64,000 nt of DNA from Rosa chinensis (lineage: Eukaryota; Streptophyta; Magnoliopsida; Rosales; Rosaceae), in NCBI RefSeq assembly GCF_002994745.2, contig NC_037094.1:2402001-2466000 (forward strand), in the 5' to 3' direction. Each line of letters begins with the position of its first letter. The first letter of the stretch is position 1. This document shows positions 1-10,514 of this stretch, piece by piece. Made by a program: the position numbers and the translations under genes. The notes below the pieces were generated by a model. That model worked only from the letters and a program-made list of their open reading frames with translations, had not been told where the DNA came from and searched no databases.

Positions 1-586
1 GGACACAGAGAATCAGATTGTATCCATTCATCTCACCATGAGGGGGTTTATATAGGAGTACATGATGTATACAAATAGGCAACGTTTAATAGCAACGTCA
101 ATTACTCCTATTCACAATCCTATCAATCACTAATCTATAGTGAAAGGCATATATGACTCTCCATCTATTTACATGATATTAGCCATAATTATTTACAACA
201 ACATCCTGCAACTCCAACCTGGACACATATGAACACCAATATAGAAAGAAAAGACACGTACCCGAACTAACAGAAGGGAATGAAGCAAGAAAGCATAATG
301 CCATGAATGATCTATTAGGGCAAAAGGCTGAAAGAGTCATTAAGTAATGAGAAGCATCTTTAATATCTCATTATCTAATTGATTGAAGTACTGACCAATC
401 TCATGCTAATCACTCAAAGCCGTTTTCTATTCGTGTGGCCTTTGTTTTCTTTGTCTTCTTGCTCATTCCAGTATGAAGAATATATAATCAACTAGGAATC
501 TACAACAGCTAACTATATAGTAGCCAATAGGGATTAGGGAGCTATATACGTACTCATGCACGGGTTTTCATATATAGCTAGCATAA
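1..586. other. upstream non-coding DNA, no gene seen
   Basis: AT-rich sequence without a convincing coding frame. It lies upstream of the first P450 fragment and may contain its former promoter; a TATA-like run (ctatata) lies near 541-547. Nothing else is supported. Confidence 0.4.
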
Positions 587-739
587 ATGGAGAATTCATT
601 GGGGTTATGGGTGGCTTTGGTTGTAGGAGGTTTGCCACTTTTGGGGTTGCTATTATGGTGGTGGAATGAGTTTTGGTATGTGCTTCCTCTTAAATTGCGC
701 GGGTCGTCGGGTCGTCAACCGCTGCCAAATTGCCTCCGG
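587..739 (+). pseudogene. CYP88-like cytochrome P450 copy A, exon 1 first part
   Basis: The ATG at 587 opens a typical microsomal P450 N-terminus: a hydrophobic membrane anchor (around VALVVGGLPLLGLLLWWW) followed by a basic stretch and the proline-rich hinge just before 739. The style matches the CYP88 family, whose members oxidise ent-kaurenoic acid in gibberellin synthesis or beta-amyrin in triterpene synthesis. The frame is broken by an 8-bp tandem duplication (gggtcgtc twice, about 702-717); removing one unit leads in frame into the hinge LPPG. The exon is then cut by a solo LTR at 740 and resumes at 1301. The family call rests on recognition by eye. It is non-functional as it stands. 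Confidence 0.75.
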
Positions 740-1295
740 TGTTAGATCAAACTGTGTGTATTCAATCCAAATCACATAAACTGAAACCTATATTAGATCA
801 AAACATGGATATGAATTACTACAAATGACCAGAATGTGTAATTGAACTCGGGATTGAAAACAGCCTATCAATCTTGAATCTGCAGAAAACAAGAACATAA
901 GAACATGAACACAGAAACTTACTCGATATGCTCTCCCACTGTCTATGATAGACTTCTCCTGATTTCACATTTATGTTCTCTTAGTATATGGGACTAAAAA
1001 TAAGAACAACTAGTGCATCAGAAGGGACCAATCTGACATATACATATAGCAATGCACCAAATCAGTTTCATCCATAAAGAAACTGATTTCATTGCTTAAC
1101 TGCCTATTTAACTGCTCTGCAACTGTATTTCTATTTTGAATTCAAAATAATATATAAGCTTATCCATAAGTCAAGATTAATTGACAGCTTATACACCTAT
1201 TGTTTAAACTCTGATCAAATTACGTACACTCGCATATCAGTGTATGAACCCTAAGCAATGTCCAATTCCATATGTAAGTCATGTCATAGCTTACA
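740..1295. mobile_element. solo LTR in exon 1 of P450 copy A
   Basis: A 556-bp block begins TGTTAGATC and ends AGCTTACA (TG...CA, as in LTRs). It is flanked by the 5-bp target duplication tccgg (735-739 and 1296-1300). Excising the block with one duplication joins CCTCCGG to GTCATTTGGG and restores the PGHLGFPF hinge of the P450, which is independent proof of insertion. No internal retroelement sequence remains, so this is a solo LTR left by LTR-LTR recombination. Superfamily cannot be told. Confidence 0.85.
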
Positions 1296-1300
1296 TCCGG

Positions 1301-1400
1301 GTCATTTGGGGTTTCCATTTCTTGGTGAAATGCTCACTTTTTTGTGGTATTTCAAAATACTTCGACGCCCCGATGAGTTCATCAATGCCAAGCGAGCTAA
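1301..1400 (+). pseudogene. CYP88-like P450 copy A, exon 1 second part
   Basis: Continues exon 1 after the solo LTR and encodes HLGFPFLGEMLTFLWYF and on to DEFINAKRAK, the proline/glycine hinge and beta-1 region of a CYP88-like P450. The splice donor is aa|gtatgg at 1401. Joined to the acceptor at 3113 it gives an uninterrupted AKRAKYGDGVGMYRTHLFG reading. The frame of this part is open. Confidence 0.75.
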
Positions 1401-3112
1401 GTATGGATGCTTAATTTCCATTTTTCTAGCCTCAATTTTGTACTAATTATAATTCAATATGTGGTTCTATAATTATTATAAGTTTAGTCCCCAAAACGGC
1501 ATCTTTAGTGGATTATTTATCTTAGCTCCTGATATATTTTGAAGAGCATGTTTATCAATTTTAGCAGCTGTACCAGACTTCTAAGTGACTATCTATTTTA
1601 ACTTTTAACTATTCTGCTCCTAAATATAGAGAGCAAGATGAGGCTCTTTATTAATTTTGTTAATTTAAAATATTTATTTTAAGTTATTTCATGTAATTTA
1701 TAGATATATTTAAACTATTTTTTTATTCATTCAATAGATATTATATAAATAAAAAATTAGCTAAAATAGAGAGAATTGATGCAAATATATTTAAAAGTGA
1801 TTAATTAAAATGAATTTTTAGCTATTTTCGCTAAAATTTGATATAAAAATAGCTAATATTGCTCAAGATGCTAAGTCCAAACAACACCAAACTTAAGCAA
1901 TAAATGTCATTGATTTACAGACATGTTGATAAAACGTAATTGAGAAAGTCGGATGTCCATATTAAAACAATTGGGACAAATCACAAAGACAAAAAAAAAA
2001 ATTGGAACACGAATTAAAAAAAATAAAAGAAAGTTCTGCACTCATCCATTATTATAGAGAAAAATTATTAGACTAATTGGGTCTCGGTGAAATTTCGCGT
2101 TCAATATTTCTGCCTTACTGGTAGTTGGTTGACTGATATATAATATACTGTACATAAGAACTACCAGAGCCGGCCCTGGGATTTCCGGGGCTCTAGGCGG
2201 AAAAAAAAAATTTGGGCTCCCTACCTTTAAATATATTTAAAAAAAAAAAAAATTCTCTTATGTACTGTCATTCATATTATCATTCTCATTCTCTTGTACT
2301 TGTTCATCATTTGCGTTGAAGTACATCCGGCTTGAAGCTTAACCAATGCCTCTCTCTTTTGCTTCTCTTTTCTTTTTTTAACCCCAAAATGATACTTCCT
2401 AATCGGAGCCATCATAACCTATAAAAGATAAAACACAATAAAAATGTATCAAACCAACAATGAGAAAATAATAAACATATAATGAAGGTACAGAACAATG
2501 ATCATAACTAGACAACCTAGAAATGAACTACATAACATTATTCTTATTAAGATTAGATCAGCACAAATGAACCAAGAGATACGAAGCACAATAGTAGCAC
2601 AAACAATCAATTTGAAATTAAAGAATAAACCAGAGGCTTTCATCTCTTACATTCCTACAAACCCACTCACTAACCCAGTACCCAAACGCAAACCATCATC
2701 ACCCAGTACCCAAACACAAATCATCATCACCCAGAATCCCAGATCTCGACCTTTCGTTTCTACCTAATTGAAGAACTAGAAGAGACATGGAATTCGAGCA
2801 AGAGAGAATTACCTGGAGAAATTTCTGGACGAATTTCGTGACTTTCGTCTGAAAGTGAGGAGAGAGATTTGGGAGAACACTTAGAGCAGCAGTTGGCGGA
2901 AGAACAAAAGTCAGGAACAACCAATCTTTTTTTTTTTGTTTTTTTTCAGAACAAAATAAAGATTATGGACTTTTTTTAACATATATATAAAAGGGGTTAT
3001 ATTTTTTTTGGGGCCCATGAAACTGGGGGCCCTAGGCCTGCGCCTATTGGGCCTATGCCCAGGCCGGCTCTGAGAACTACTGACAATATAAGCTAACATG
3101 ACCTTTATTCAG
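1401..3112 (+). other. intron 1 of P450 copy A, enlarged by a hAT element
   Basis: Bounded by GT at 1401 and AG at 3111-3112 (tattcag). About 800 bp of AT-rich intron surrounds an 8-bp target duplication and the 908-bp element listed separately. No coding sequence seen. Confidence 0.65.
2165..3072. mobile_element. non-autonomous hAT transposon
   Basis: A 908-bp element with terminal inverted repeats: left end CAGAGCCGGCCCTGGG, right end CCAGGCCGGCTCTG. It is flanked by a perfect 8-bp duplication agaactac (2157-2164 and 3073-3080). Eight-base duplications with short C-A-G inverted ends are the signature of the hAT superfamily. No transposase frame is visible inside, so it needs a helper in trans. 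It sits in intron 1 of P450 copy A and by itself would not destroy the reading frame. Confidence 0.85.
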
Positions 3113-3456
3113 GTACGGTGATGGAGTAGGAATGTATAGAACGCACCTCTTCGGCTCGCCGTCGATCATAACATGTTTCCCGGCAGTGAACAAATTTATA
3201 TTCCAATCGGAGGACACCTTCAAACTAGACTGGCCTGACGTTGATATTGTAGGTTCTAGTTCCTTGGTAACAGTTCAAGGAAGCTCCCATGCAGGGCTTA
3301 GAAGCTATGTCGTAAATGTCATCAACAAACCCGACGCTCTCCGCCGCATTGCGCAACTAGTTCAGCCGCGAATGTTGGCCGCATTTAGTCATGGGCTCTC
3401 AAAGGTAGAATTGGGCTCTCAAAGGTAGAATCAAAGTATATGACGAAGCTAAGAAG
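3113..3456 (+). pseudogene. CYP88-like P450 copy A, exon 2 (frameshifted)
   Basis: Encodes a segment beginning YGDGVGMYRTHLFGSPS and running through FIFQSEDTFKLDWPD, with the beta-sheet 1 / helix B region typical of CYP88. Two lesions are seen by comparison with copy B (20989-21310): a 1-bp loss near 3388, where copy B reads CTCGAGTCATGG and copy A TTTAGTCATGG, and a 20-bp tandem duplication (unit tgggctctcaaaggtagaat, about 3391-3430). Without these the exon would read on through WALKGRIKVYDEAKK to the donor at 3457. A 13.8-kb transposon sits right at this donor. Confidence 0.75.
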
Positions 3457-3681
3457 GTAATACTAGGCCTCACCAAAAAGCCCGCGGATCAAGTGGGCCG
3501 ATGGAGGCCCGCCGGCCCGCAGGGCTTTTGGCCCGGCCCGGCCCGTCAAAAAACCCGCAAAAGCCCGCCTTGGTGGGCCGATGGAGGCCCGCAAAAAAAG
3601 CCCGCAAAAACCCGGCCCGCCAAAAGCCCGCTAGGCCCGGCCCGTAAAAGCCAGCTAGGCCCAGCCCGTAAAAGCCCGCAA

Positions 3682-3682
<1 letters not shown>

Positions 3683-3720
<38 letters not shown>

Positions 3721-3783
3721 TCTATATATGTGTGTGTGTGTGTTATATATATATAGATATATCTATATATGTGTGTGTGTGTT

Positions 3784-3824
<41 letters not shown>

Positions 3825-4008
3825 GACACATATAGATATATATTTAATATTTGTGTGTGTGTTACTGTGTTTATATAGATATATATATATAGTCATTAAG
3901 TCATATAGAGAATTAGAGAAATAGAGATATATAGATATATATATATATATATCAATATATCATATATGTGTGTGTGTGTTTATATATATATGTGTGTGTG
4001 TGTGTGTT

Positions 4009-4051
<43 letters not shown>

Positions 4052-4148
4052 ATATATATATATATAGATATATATATATAGATATACATATAGATATATA
4101 TATATATATATATCAATATATCATATATGATATATGTGTGTGTGTGTT

Positions 4149-4188
<40 letters not shown>

Positions 4189-4190
4189 GA
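3683..4190. repeat. compound (TA)n/(TG)n/(GA)n microsatellite
   Basis: About 500 bp of alternating TA, TG/GT and GA dinucleotide runs interrupted by short AT-rich phrases such as atagatatat. It lies just inside the GC-rich left end of the hAT-like element. Short open frames here are composition artefacts. Confidence 0.95.
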
Positions 4191-4253
4191 AGTTCTTATA
4201 CTATTATACTTCTATATAAAATATGTGCATATATATATTCTAAATATCAGTAG

Positions 4254-5139
4254 ACCAATCCGATCGGATTCGAAAATATGGTGAAATTGGCTAAATTTTT
4301 TACCACACTCATAATTTATTGTAATAAACTAATCCAACGGGTTTTTCCATTTTCTTTAAATTGATAGGGGTTGCTCTTTGGAGTGTTTGATATATAAATA
4401 TAGGTTTATAAGAGTAACTACGTTTGACCTAGTTGATCGAATTCGAAACGAGAACCAAATTGGCTGGATTTTCTACAACCACCATAAAACATTACAATCT
4501 CGCTATCGAGCGGTTGGTTTGTCTGAATTCATTTTCCACTGCATGGTTGCTTTAGAATGAACTTAAACAATTTAAATGCAATGTATAAGTTATACAACTT
4601 TATGAATAAAATTGGTATAGTCTATGTGTTTGTAATTAAAATTAATTTTTTTTATCTTATGTCCACGCACATCTATCGATGGAATATATACAAATGTGAT
4701 GTGAAAAAATAAGCACGTTTTGCTGTTGTCACGCCATCGGTCAACCAATAAAACATATAAGTGACTACGGTTTACCAATCCGATCGGATTCGAAAATATG
4801 GTGAAATTGGCTAAATTTTTTACCACACTCATAATTTATTGTAATAAACTCATCCAACGGTCCGTTTTTCCATTTTATTTGAATTGATAGGGGTTGCTCT
4901 TTGGAGTGTTTGATATATAAATATAGGTTTATAAGAGTAACTACGTTTGACCTAGTTGATCGAATTCGAAACGAGAACCAAATTGGCTGGATTTTCTACA
5001 ACCACCATAAAACATTACAATCTCTCTATCGAGCGGTTGGTTTGTCTGAATTCATTTTCCACTTCATGGTTGCTTTAGAATGAACTTAAACAATTTAAAT
5101 GCAATGTATAAGTTATACAACTTTAGGAATAAAATTGGT
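4254..5139. repeat. 520-bp tandem repeats, left portion
   Basis: The phrase accaatccgatcggattcg recurs at 4254, 4774 and 12575. The unit is about 520 bp (one full unit 4254-4773; the second runs from 4774 to 5144 and continues at 12422 after a nested LTR element). Apart from that insertion the array has about 2.3 copies with few differences. Two near-identical 60-codon frames (4378 and 4901) lie in equivalent positions and are a result of the duplication. Confidence 0.85.
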
Positions 5140-5144
5140 ATAGT

Positions 5145-7047
5145 TGACTTGATACACATTTACGCAAGCGTACGTATCGTTGTCAAGATAGGGAAGTATA
5201 ATGCCCTTAGTTTATCGTACCACGGGGATTAGTGGCTAACCCACAATCCTTGGGTAATCGGAAATAAAGACACTTAGCAACCAAAGAAAAGAAAAGAAAA
5301 TAAATAAAAATAAAATAAAGTAAAATAAAATATTTACAAGGCACCAAGCCTCGGCAATGCTCGGCTTAGCTCACACTAAGCCTAATCAAAGCCACTAACT
5401 TGTAGCCCTAATGAGTTATGCACAATGGAATGTAGAATTTTGTTTGGGAGTTTTGAATTGGGAATTAACGAAATTAAATGCAAACTAAAATAAAAGCAAA
5501 CAACTAATTATCAAGCAAGAAATTAAATTTTGATTTTGAAATTAATGGGAACATGGGAGTGTCGGGTGATTCACACTAACTATCTTGCAAATATCGGTGC
5601 CAATTTCATAAATGCATGCATTTCCTATATGTGTTAAGTCCCGTATTTAGTACCGGTCAAGGCTACTAAACCAATTATCCTTTCGGTGTATCGATTATGC
5701 CGGTTAGGGCCACAATCAACTCTCTAATTTAGGCATTACGCCGGTTAAGGCCGCAATATCTAAAATTAGAGGCCTAGAGTGCAAGATAATAGAGACCCAA
5801 GCAAGCTTAGCTACAATTAAGCTAGCTAATGGTTACCACACTTAAATCCTAGATGCAACAAGACCAATAAGTTGTCAATTTATCAATCTATTCATCACAA
5901 TTGCCCACAACATAATTTCAAAGGGTGACAAAGCCTAGAAACATGCTTCTAAGGACCAATAAATTCGGATTTAAAGCATACACAATGAAAATTGCATTTA
6001 TTAAAATTAAAGCATCAATATTTATACAAGATGAGTTAGGGCTTCACAACCCTAACTCCCAAAATTGAACTACTCACTATCCATAGTTAAATACATCATC
6101 AATAGCAAATAAAATTATGGAATAGATAATAAGGAAGAGAATGGAGAGTTAGCTTAGTCACTCCTAGCTATGAGCTAGTATGAACCAAGCAATTTCTTCA
6201 CCCAACTATCCAAAATAGAGGTGTGGTGCTCTTGATGATGATTCCCTTGAAGCCTTGAGTGAGTCCTTCTAAATTCCCCAAATAAAACTAAAGAAAAGAA
6301 GAAAAATGGAGGAGGAGGAGGAGAGGAGAGGAGAGAGAGCAGCCCAAAGGGGCTGCCTCTATTTGGTGTGTGCGGCAGCTCTAGCTGCTAGGGTTCTCCC
6401 CCCTTCTATTTCTGCCGAACTGCAAATATATATGGAGAGAATGGGTCTTGGGTTTTTATTTTGTGTGGCTTTGAAAGAGAAGGCCCATGATGGTGGTGCA
6501 ACACGTGGCTGGTCACAAAGAGAGAGAAAAGAATGACGGGCTGACCTTTTCTTCGTGAGAAAGAAGAACGGAGAGATATGAGATCAACTAACATGTGGCA
6601 GCGTGCTAGTGGCCAAAGAGAAAACAATGAGGTGATGGTGGATGAGCAGCACGTGCAGTGCGTTTTGGTAGTAAAAGAGAGAAAGAAATGTTGTTCCTCC
6701 ATGAATGATTATATTGCCGCCACGTGTCAAAGGGATAATTAAGCAATGGGTGATTAACCCATCATTCCTTGCACATGCTGCACGTTTTGTTTTGTGCTTA
6801 ATTAACCAATTAAGCATAATTGCATTAATCAATTAACTTAATTGCTCAATTAAGATTTCCACAATTTTGTCTTTTTGCTAAAAACTCCGAATTGCTCCAT
6901 TTCGCATCATTTTCTCGTAATTTCCGTAATCCCTCTTATTTTCTGCAAAATAAATAAAAATATATTAATTACATAATAATTTACTTGAGGATTAACTTAT
7001 TTATAGTGTTTTAGATATAATTACACACATATAAATGCGTATAATCA
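5145..7047 (-). repeat. LTR, 3' copy of the gypsy-type element
   Basis: A 1903-bp LTR, TGACTTGATAC...GCGTATAATCA on the plus strand. It differs from its partner at 10515-12416 by a handful of single-base changes, for example gattttgaaat versus gattttcaaat. Small open frames in both copies are not genes. Confidence 0.9.
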
Positions 7048-9200
7048 CACCCCCACACTTGAACTTTGCTTGTCCCCAAGCAAACTAAATGTAAATTAAT
7101 AGCCAAAAATCTATTAGCTCAAACGTAAAGAAAGTGCGATATTAGCCTTTCCAACCATAACCCTTAGAGAACTAATTATGTAGATGACCATGAGTTCGAC
7201 AAAGCATGACGTAGAAATTATAAATTTGTAAGGCAATTAAGATGCACATGTAAGAAATGCTCAAGTATATGCATGTGTAAACCATGTGTCACATCAATCC
7301 ATCATAATCAAATAGACACATAGAAGACCCGATATAACCCACTAAACTCACATAGGTTCACTAAATATTACCGCTCAAGTGTTTATGGGCTATATGTGTT
7401 TCACTCAAAAGCAATTTCACAACACGCGCCGCCATATGCTTGCTCTTCGATCTCATCTCCGCTAGGTAACCCACAACATTCAAGATTAAGAGGTCTTTTA
7501 TTTGGTTGTAATGGGGCTAAGGGCAAGTGGCTATAAGAAATGAAGGATAAGGAAATACAAAGTCCATAGAAATCAGTGAAGCAACTCTCTCTTGTAGAGA
7601 TTTAAGACTTTTGCTTTCAAATGCTAACTCACTCGCTCTAATCCCGATGTGCAACCCACACTACACTATACTATAAACAAAAATAATACTAGTTTTTTTT
7701 TTTTCTTTTTTTTCTATTCTCTCTTTTTTTTTTTTTCTTTTTTTTTTTTTAACTTTCTTTCTATTTGCACAAACTCTTTTTTTTTTTTTTTTTTCTACGT
7801 AATACTCTTTTTTTTTCTTCACACAACTTTCTTCTTTTTTTTTTTTTTTTTTTTTTTTTTGAGAACTTTCTTTTCTAAACAAATCACTCACCCCCACACT
7901 TATTCTTTTGTAACCTCACACTTTTGACTTTTCTTTTCTTTGGAAGCACTCAAACATAAAATCATTCTCTCGAATCGCTTCACCAACTACCATGGAATGG
8001 TAGGATAAAAGTGTATATGCTAGGTAGGAATTTGTGGTGGTAATGAACAAAAAGGCTAAATTATATAAATAGGCTCAAAGTGGCAATCTAGTGGTAAATA
8101 TTTTTGGGCACATGCTTCTTTGGCCATGGTGGTATATAGTCCTAATGCCTCCATCCTTTCTATCATGTCGCAAGCTAAAAGTAGCCTCGAGAGGTCTCAA
8201 GCAAGTTCTAGATACGCAATGTCATGAAATTGTACACACATGAAAGAATAAGTGAATGAACGATGCATACACTATAGATATTAGGCTCAAAAGCTCACAA
8301 ATAAGGGCATGCAAGTCAATCAAATCATCTATATGCTTCTCTAATTATGATGAACCAACCTAACCATAGGCTATGTGCACACATATAGTCAAGCATAGAT
8401 CACATATACACTTAATCACAAAACAAATTCATAGTCCTAGATCATGCTTAGTCTATTCACAATCACAACAAGTTAAGTTCATGGCTCGTCATTGGAGTTG
8501 GAAAAGGCATTAACCACTAAAATATAATTACATAAAGCTAATCTAAATTTTTTTTTTTTTTTTTTCGCCCGAGCCCTCACCCCCACACTTAAAACCAATA
8601 TTGTCCTCAATGTTGTAAAGTGAGCTCGAAAGCTAAATCCATGTCAGATTTAGGCATGAGAGTGAAGTCCGGGCAAAAGCACAAAAATTAACTATCTAAA
8701 TGAAAATCTAAATGCGGAGAAAAGATACGGAAAACCCCCTTTGTAGACCTCCATTGCTCACGACCTTCGAAGAAGACAAATATGAGACACCAACCTCAAG
8801 GCACAAGGCCTTGACTTCCTTTATGTATGCTCCATGCTAGCTCTAGGTGCTCATGAAAGATCAACTCCATTGAGAAATATATAGTGTCCAAAGAGCAATG
8901 CATCACAAATAGGCCACCAAAGAATAAGGACAAGGTCCTCCATTAAGCATATGGCCTTGACCACCTCCAAAACACTTCACAACAGCCCTACAATGGCCTC
9001 CATTGAAGAATACTACTCACTAACAAATTCATTCTTTCTTCACACTTCCAACTCCGAACACCTCCCATCCTCCCAAAAATATGGCCAAATAGCCTTATTG
9101 AAGCAAAATAAACCAGGAAATTTTAAAACCACCTAGGGTTGCCTCCCTAGAAGCGCTTGTTTTTAAAGACCCCAAGCCGGTCTATAGAACATGATCGTTG
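7048..9200. other. internal non-coding region of the gypsy-type element
   Basis: Includes the polypurine tract of the minus strand (plus strand cacccccacactt at 7048) and long T-rich runs (7691-7860 and 8546-8565), which are A-rich on the element's sense strand. No conserved retroviral-type domain is seen in any frame; poly-Phe and poly-Lys frames here are low-complexity artefacts. Confidence 0.6.
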
Positions 9201-10280
9201 TCAAGGTGGATACTTCTCAAGTACGACCACCCTATTGTTTGGGGCTAAAGGACTCCTTGATGTATCATAGAGGCAAGACCAAGAACTACTTATGAATATT
9301 CCAAATGGCAAGCAAAAGTGTAGCTTCTTAATTTTCCTCTTCTTCTCAATTTTTCTTCTAGGAGCCAATATACTTGCCTTCTCATTCTCAAGTGGTATAG
9401 AAATAATGCTCTTACAAACAATAGGTGGTAGAAGCTCCCGAGAGTGATGGGAAAGGTTAAGTGTAAGTGCTCCACTTCCTTTCCAATCCATCACCTCATT
9501 GTAGAAACATTGACCACTAAATGGTGGATTGGGAGGTAAAAATACCTTGATCCCAATCCTCGCATTAAGAACATAAGTGCTCAATATTCTACAATCCACC
9601 TTGGGAAGCTCATGATGGATCTCCATGGATGTGGGAGGAGAGAAAGTCCTTGGCTCTTCAATTTCTTCATCAGCACAAGCTTGTGAAAGACTCTCTTCCT
9701 CCATGGGAATATCGACCTCAATGAATAAGGGATCATGGTGTAAGTCTTCAAGCTCCACATCTTCCTCACTAGACAAGCTATCCTCTTCTTCGGAATCAAC
9801 TTCATATACCTCCTCTTCATTGTGAAGATTAGATTTCCAATATTGCACCGGTTCCTCCGAAGTGTAGTCTCTCACCCCACTTGCATTGAAACTTTCATAA
9901 CCAACCTCAATTTCTTGTACATCAACATCACTATCATCATTTTCAACTTGCATAAAGGATTCTTGCTCAAGATGCTCGATATACACTTCTTCTCTTGAAA
10001 TAGGCTCCATTTGGTCAAAGAAAGATTCATGCTCATAAATGGTGAAGGGTGGCTCTTGTGCAAGACTAGCCTTAAGTTGCTCATTGGAATGTATAAGCAT
10101 CTCTTGAGAAGCTTGCAATCGAGCTTGGGAGACTTGCAAGAGAGCTTGAGAAGCTTGCAATTGAGCTAGTAGTCCTTCAGCGAATTCCTTTCTAGGCTCA
10201 TAAGCTTGATAACCTCCACCATATAAACTTTCTTGCTCATATCCCCATGGGTCTTCCCATCCATAGTTCCACCGATCCAT
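9201..10280 (-). CDS. retrotransposon-encoded protein of unknown function (gag position)
   Basis: A 359-codon frame starting about 215 bp after the primer binding site, exactly where gag would be. The N-terminus is aromatic- and glycine-rich (YGWEDPWGYEQESLYGGGY). Residues about 38-75 form a glutamine/serine/leucine heptad-like stretch (LLAQLQASQALLQVSQARLQ) that could be a coiled coil. The middle, roughly residues 85-210, is very acidic. The C-terminal part, from about residue 225, is more hydrophobic and basic. No zinc knuckle (CCHC), protease DTG or RT motif. The frame is intact, which may reflect youth rather than selection. It could be a gag-like packaging protein or a relic; I do not recognise the family. 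Confidence 0.55.
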   Translation of the reverse strand: MDRWNYGWEDPWGYEQESLYGGGYQAYEPRKEFAEGLLAQLQASQALLQVSQARLQASQEMLIHSNEQLKASLAQEPPFTIYEHESFFDQMEPISREEVYIEHLEQESFMQVENDDSDVDVQEIEVGYESFNASGVRDYTSEEPVQYWKSNLHNEEEVYEVDSEEEDSLSSEEDVELEDLHHDPLFIEVDIPMEEESLSQACADEEIEEPRTFSPPTSMEIHHELPKVDCRILSTYVLNARIGIKVFLPPNPPFSGQCFYNEVMDWKGSGALTLNLSHHSRELLPPIVCKSIISIPLENEKASILAPRRKIEKKRKIKKLHFCLPFGIFISSSWSCLYDTSRSPLAPNNRVVVLEKYPP

Positions 10281-10495
10281 AGCTCAATGTAATAGAAAAT
10301 AAGTACCTATGGATTCACAAGAATGAGATAAGTAACCAAAACTTAAAAAGAAAATAGAAAAATTACTACACAAAACATAATAAACTATTTAGATCAACAA
10401 ATATTCCTTTTTTTTTTTTTTTTCAAAGAAACAAAAATATGCTAAAGTGACCTAAAGAACCGATTCACCAAGGGATTAAGGCTATTAAACCCTAA

Positions 10496-10513
10496 TCCCC
10501 GGCAACGGCGCCA
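10496..10513 (-). promoter_or_regulatory. primer binding site of the gypsy-type element
   Basis: The minus strand reads TGGCGCCGTTGCCGGGGA, one base away from the LTR end, matching the 3' end of plant tRNA-Asp as used by many Ty3/gypsy elements. It fixes the element's orientation as minus. Confidence 0.85.
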
Positions 10514-10514
10514 T

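Noticed and set aside
7649..7927. Open frames rich in Phe (plus) or Lys (minus)
   Set aside because: Composition artefact of long T runs inside the LTR retrotransposon; no domain.
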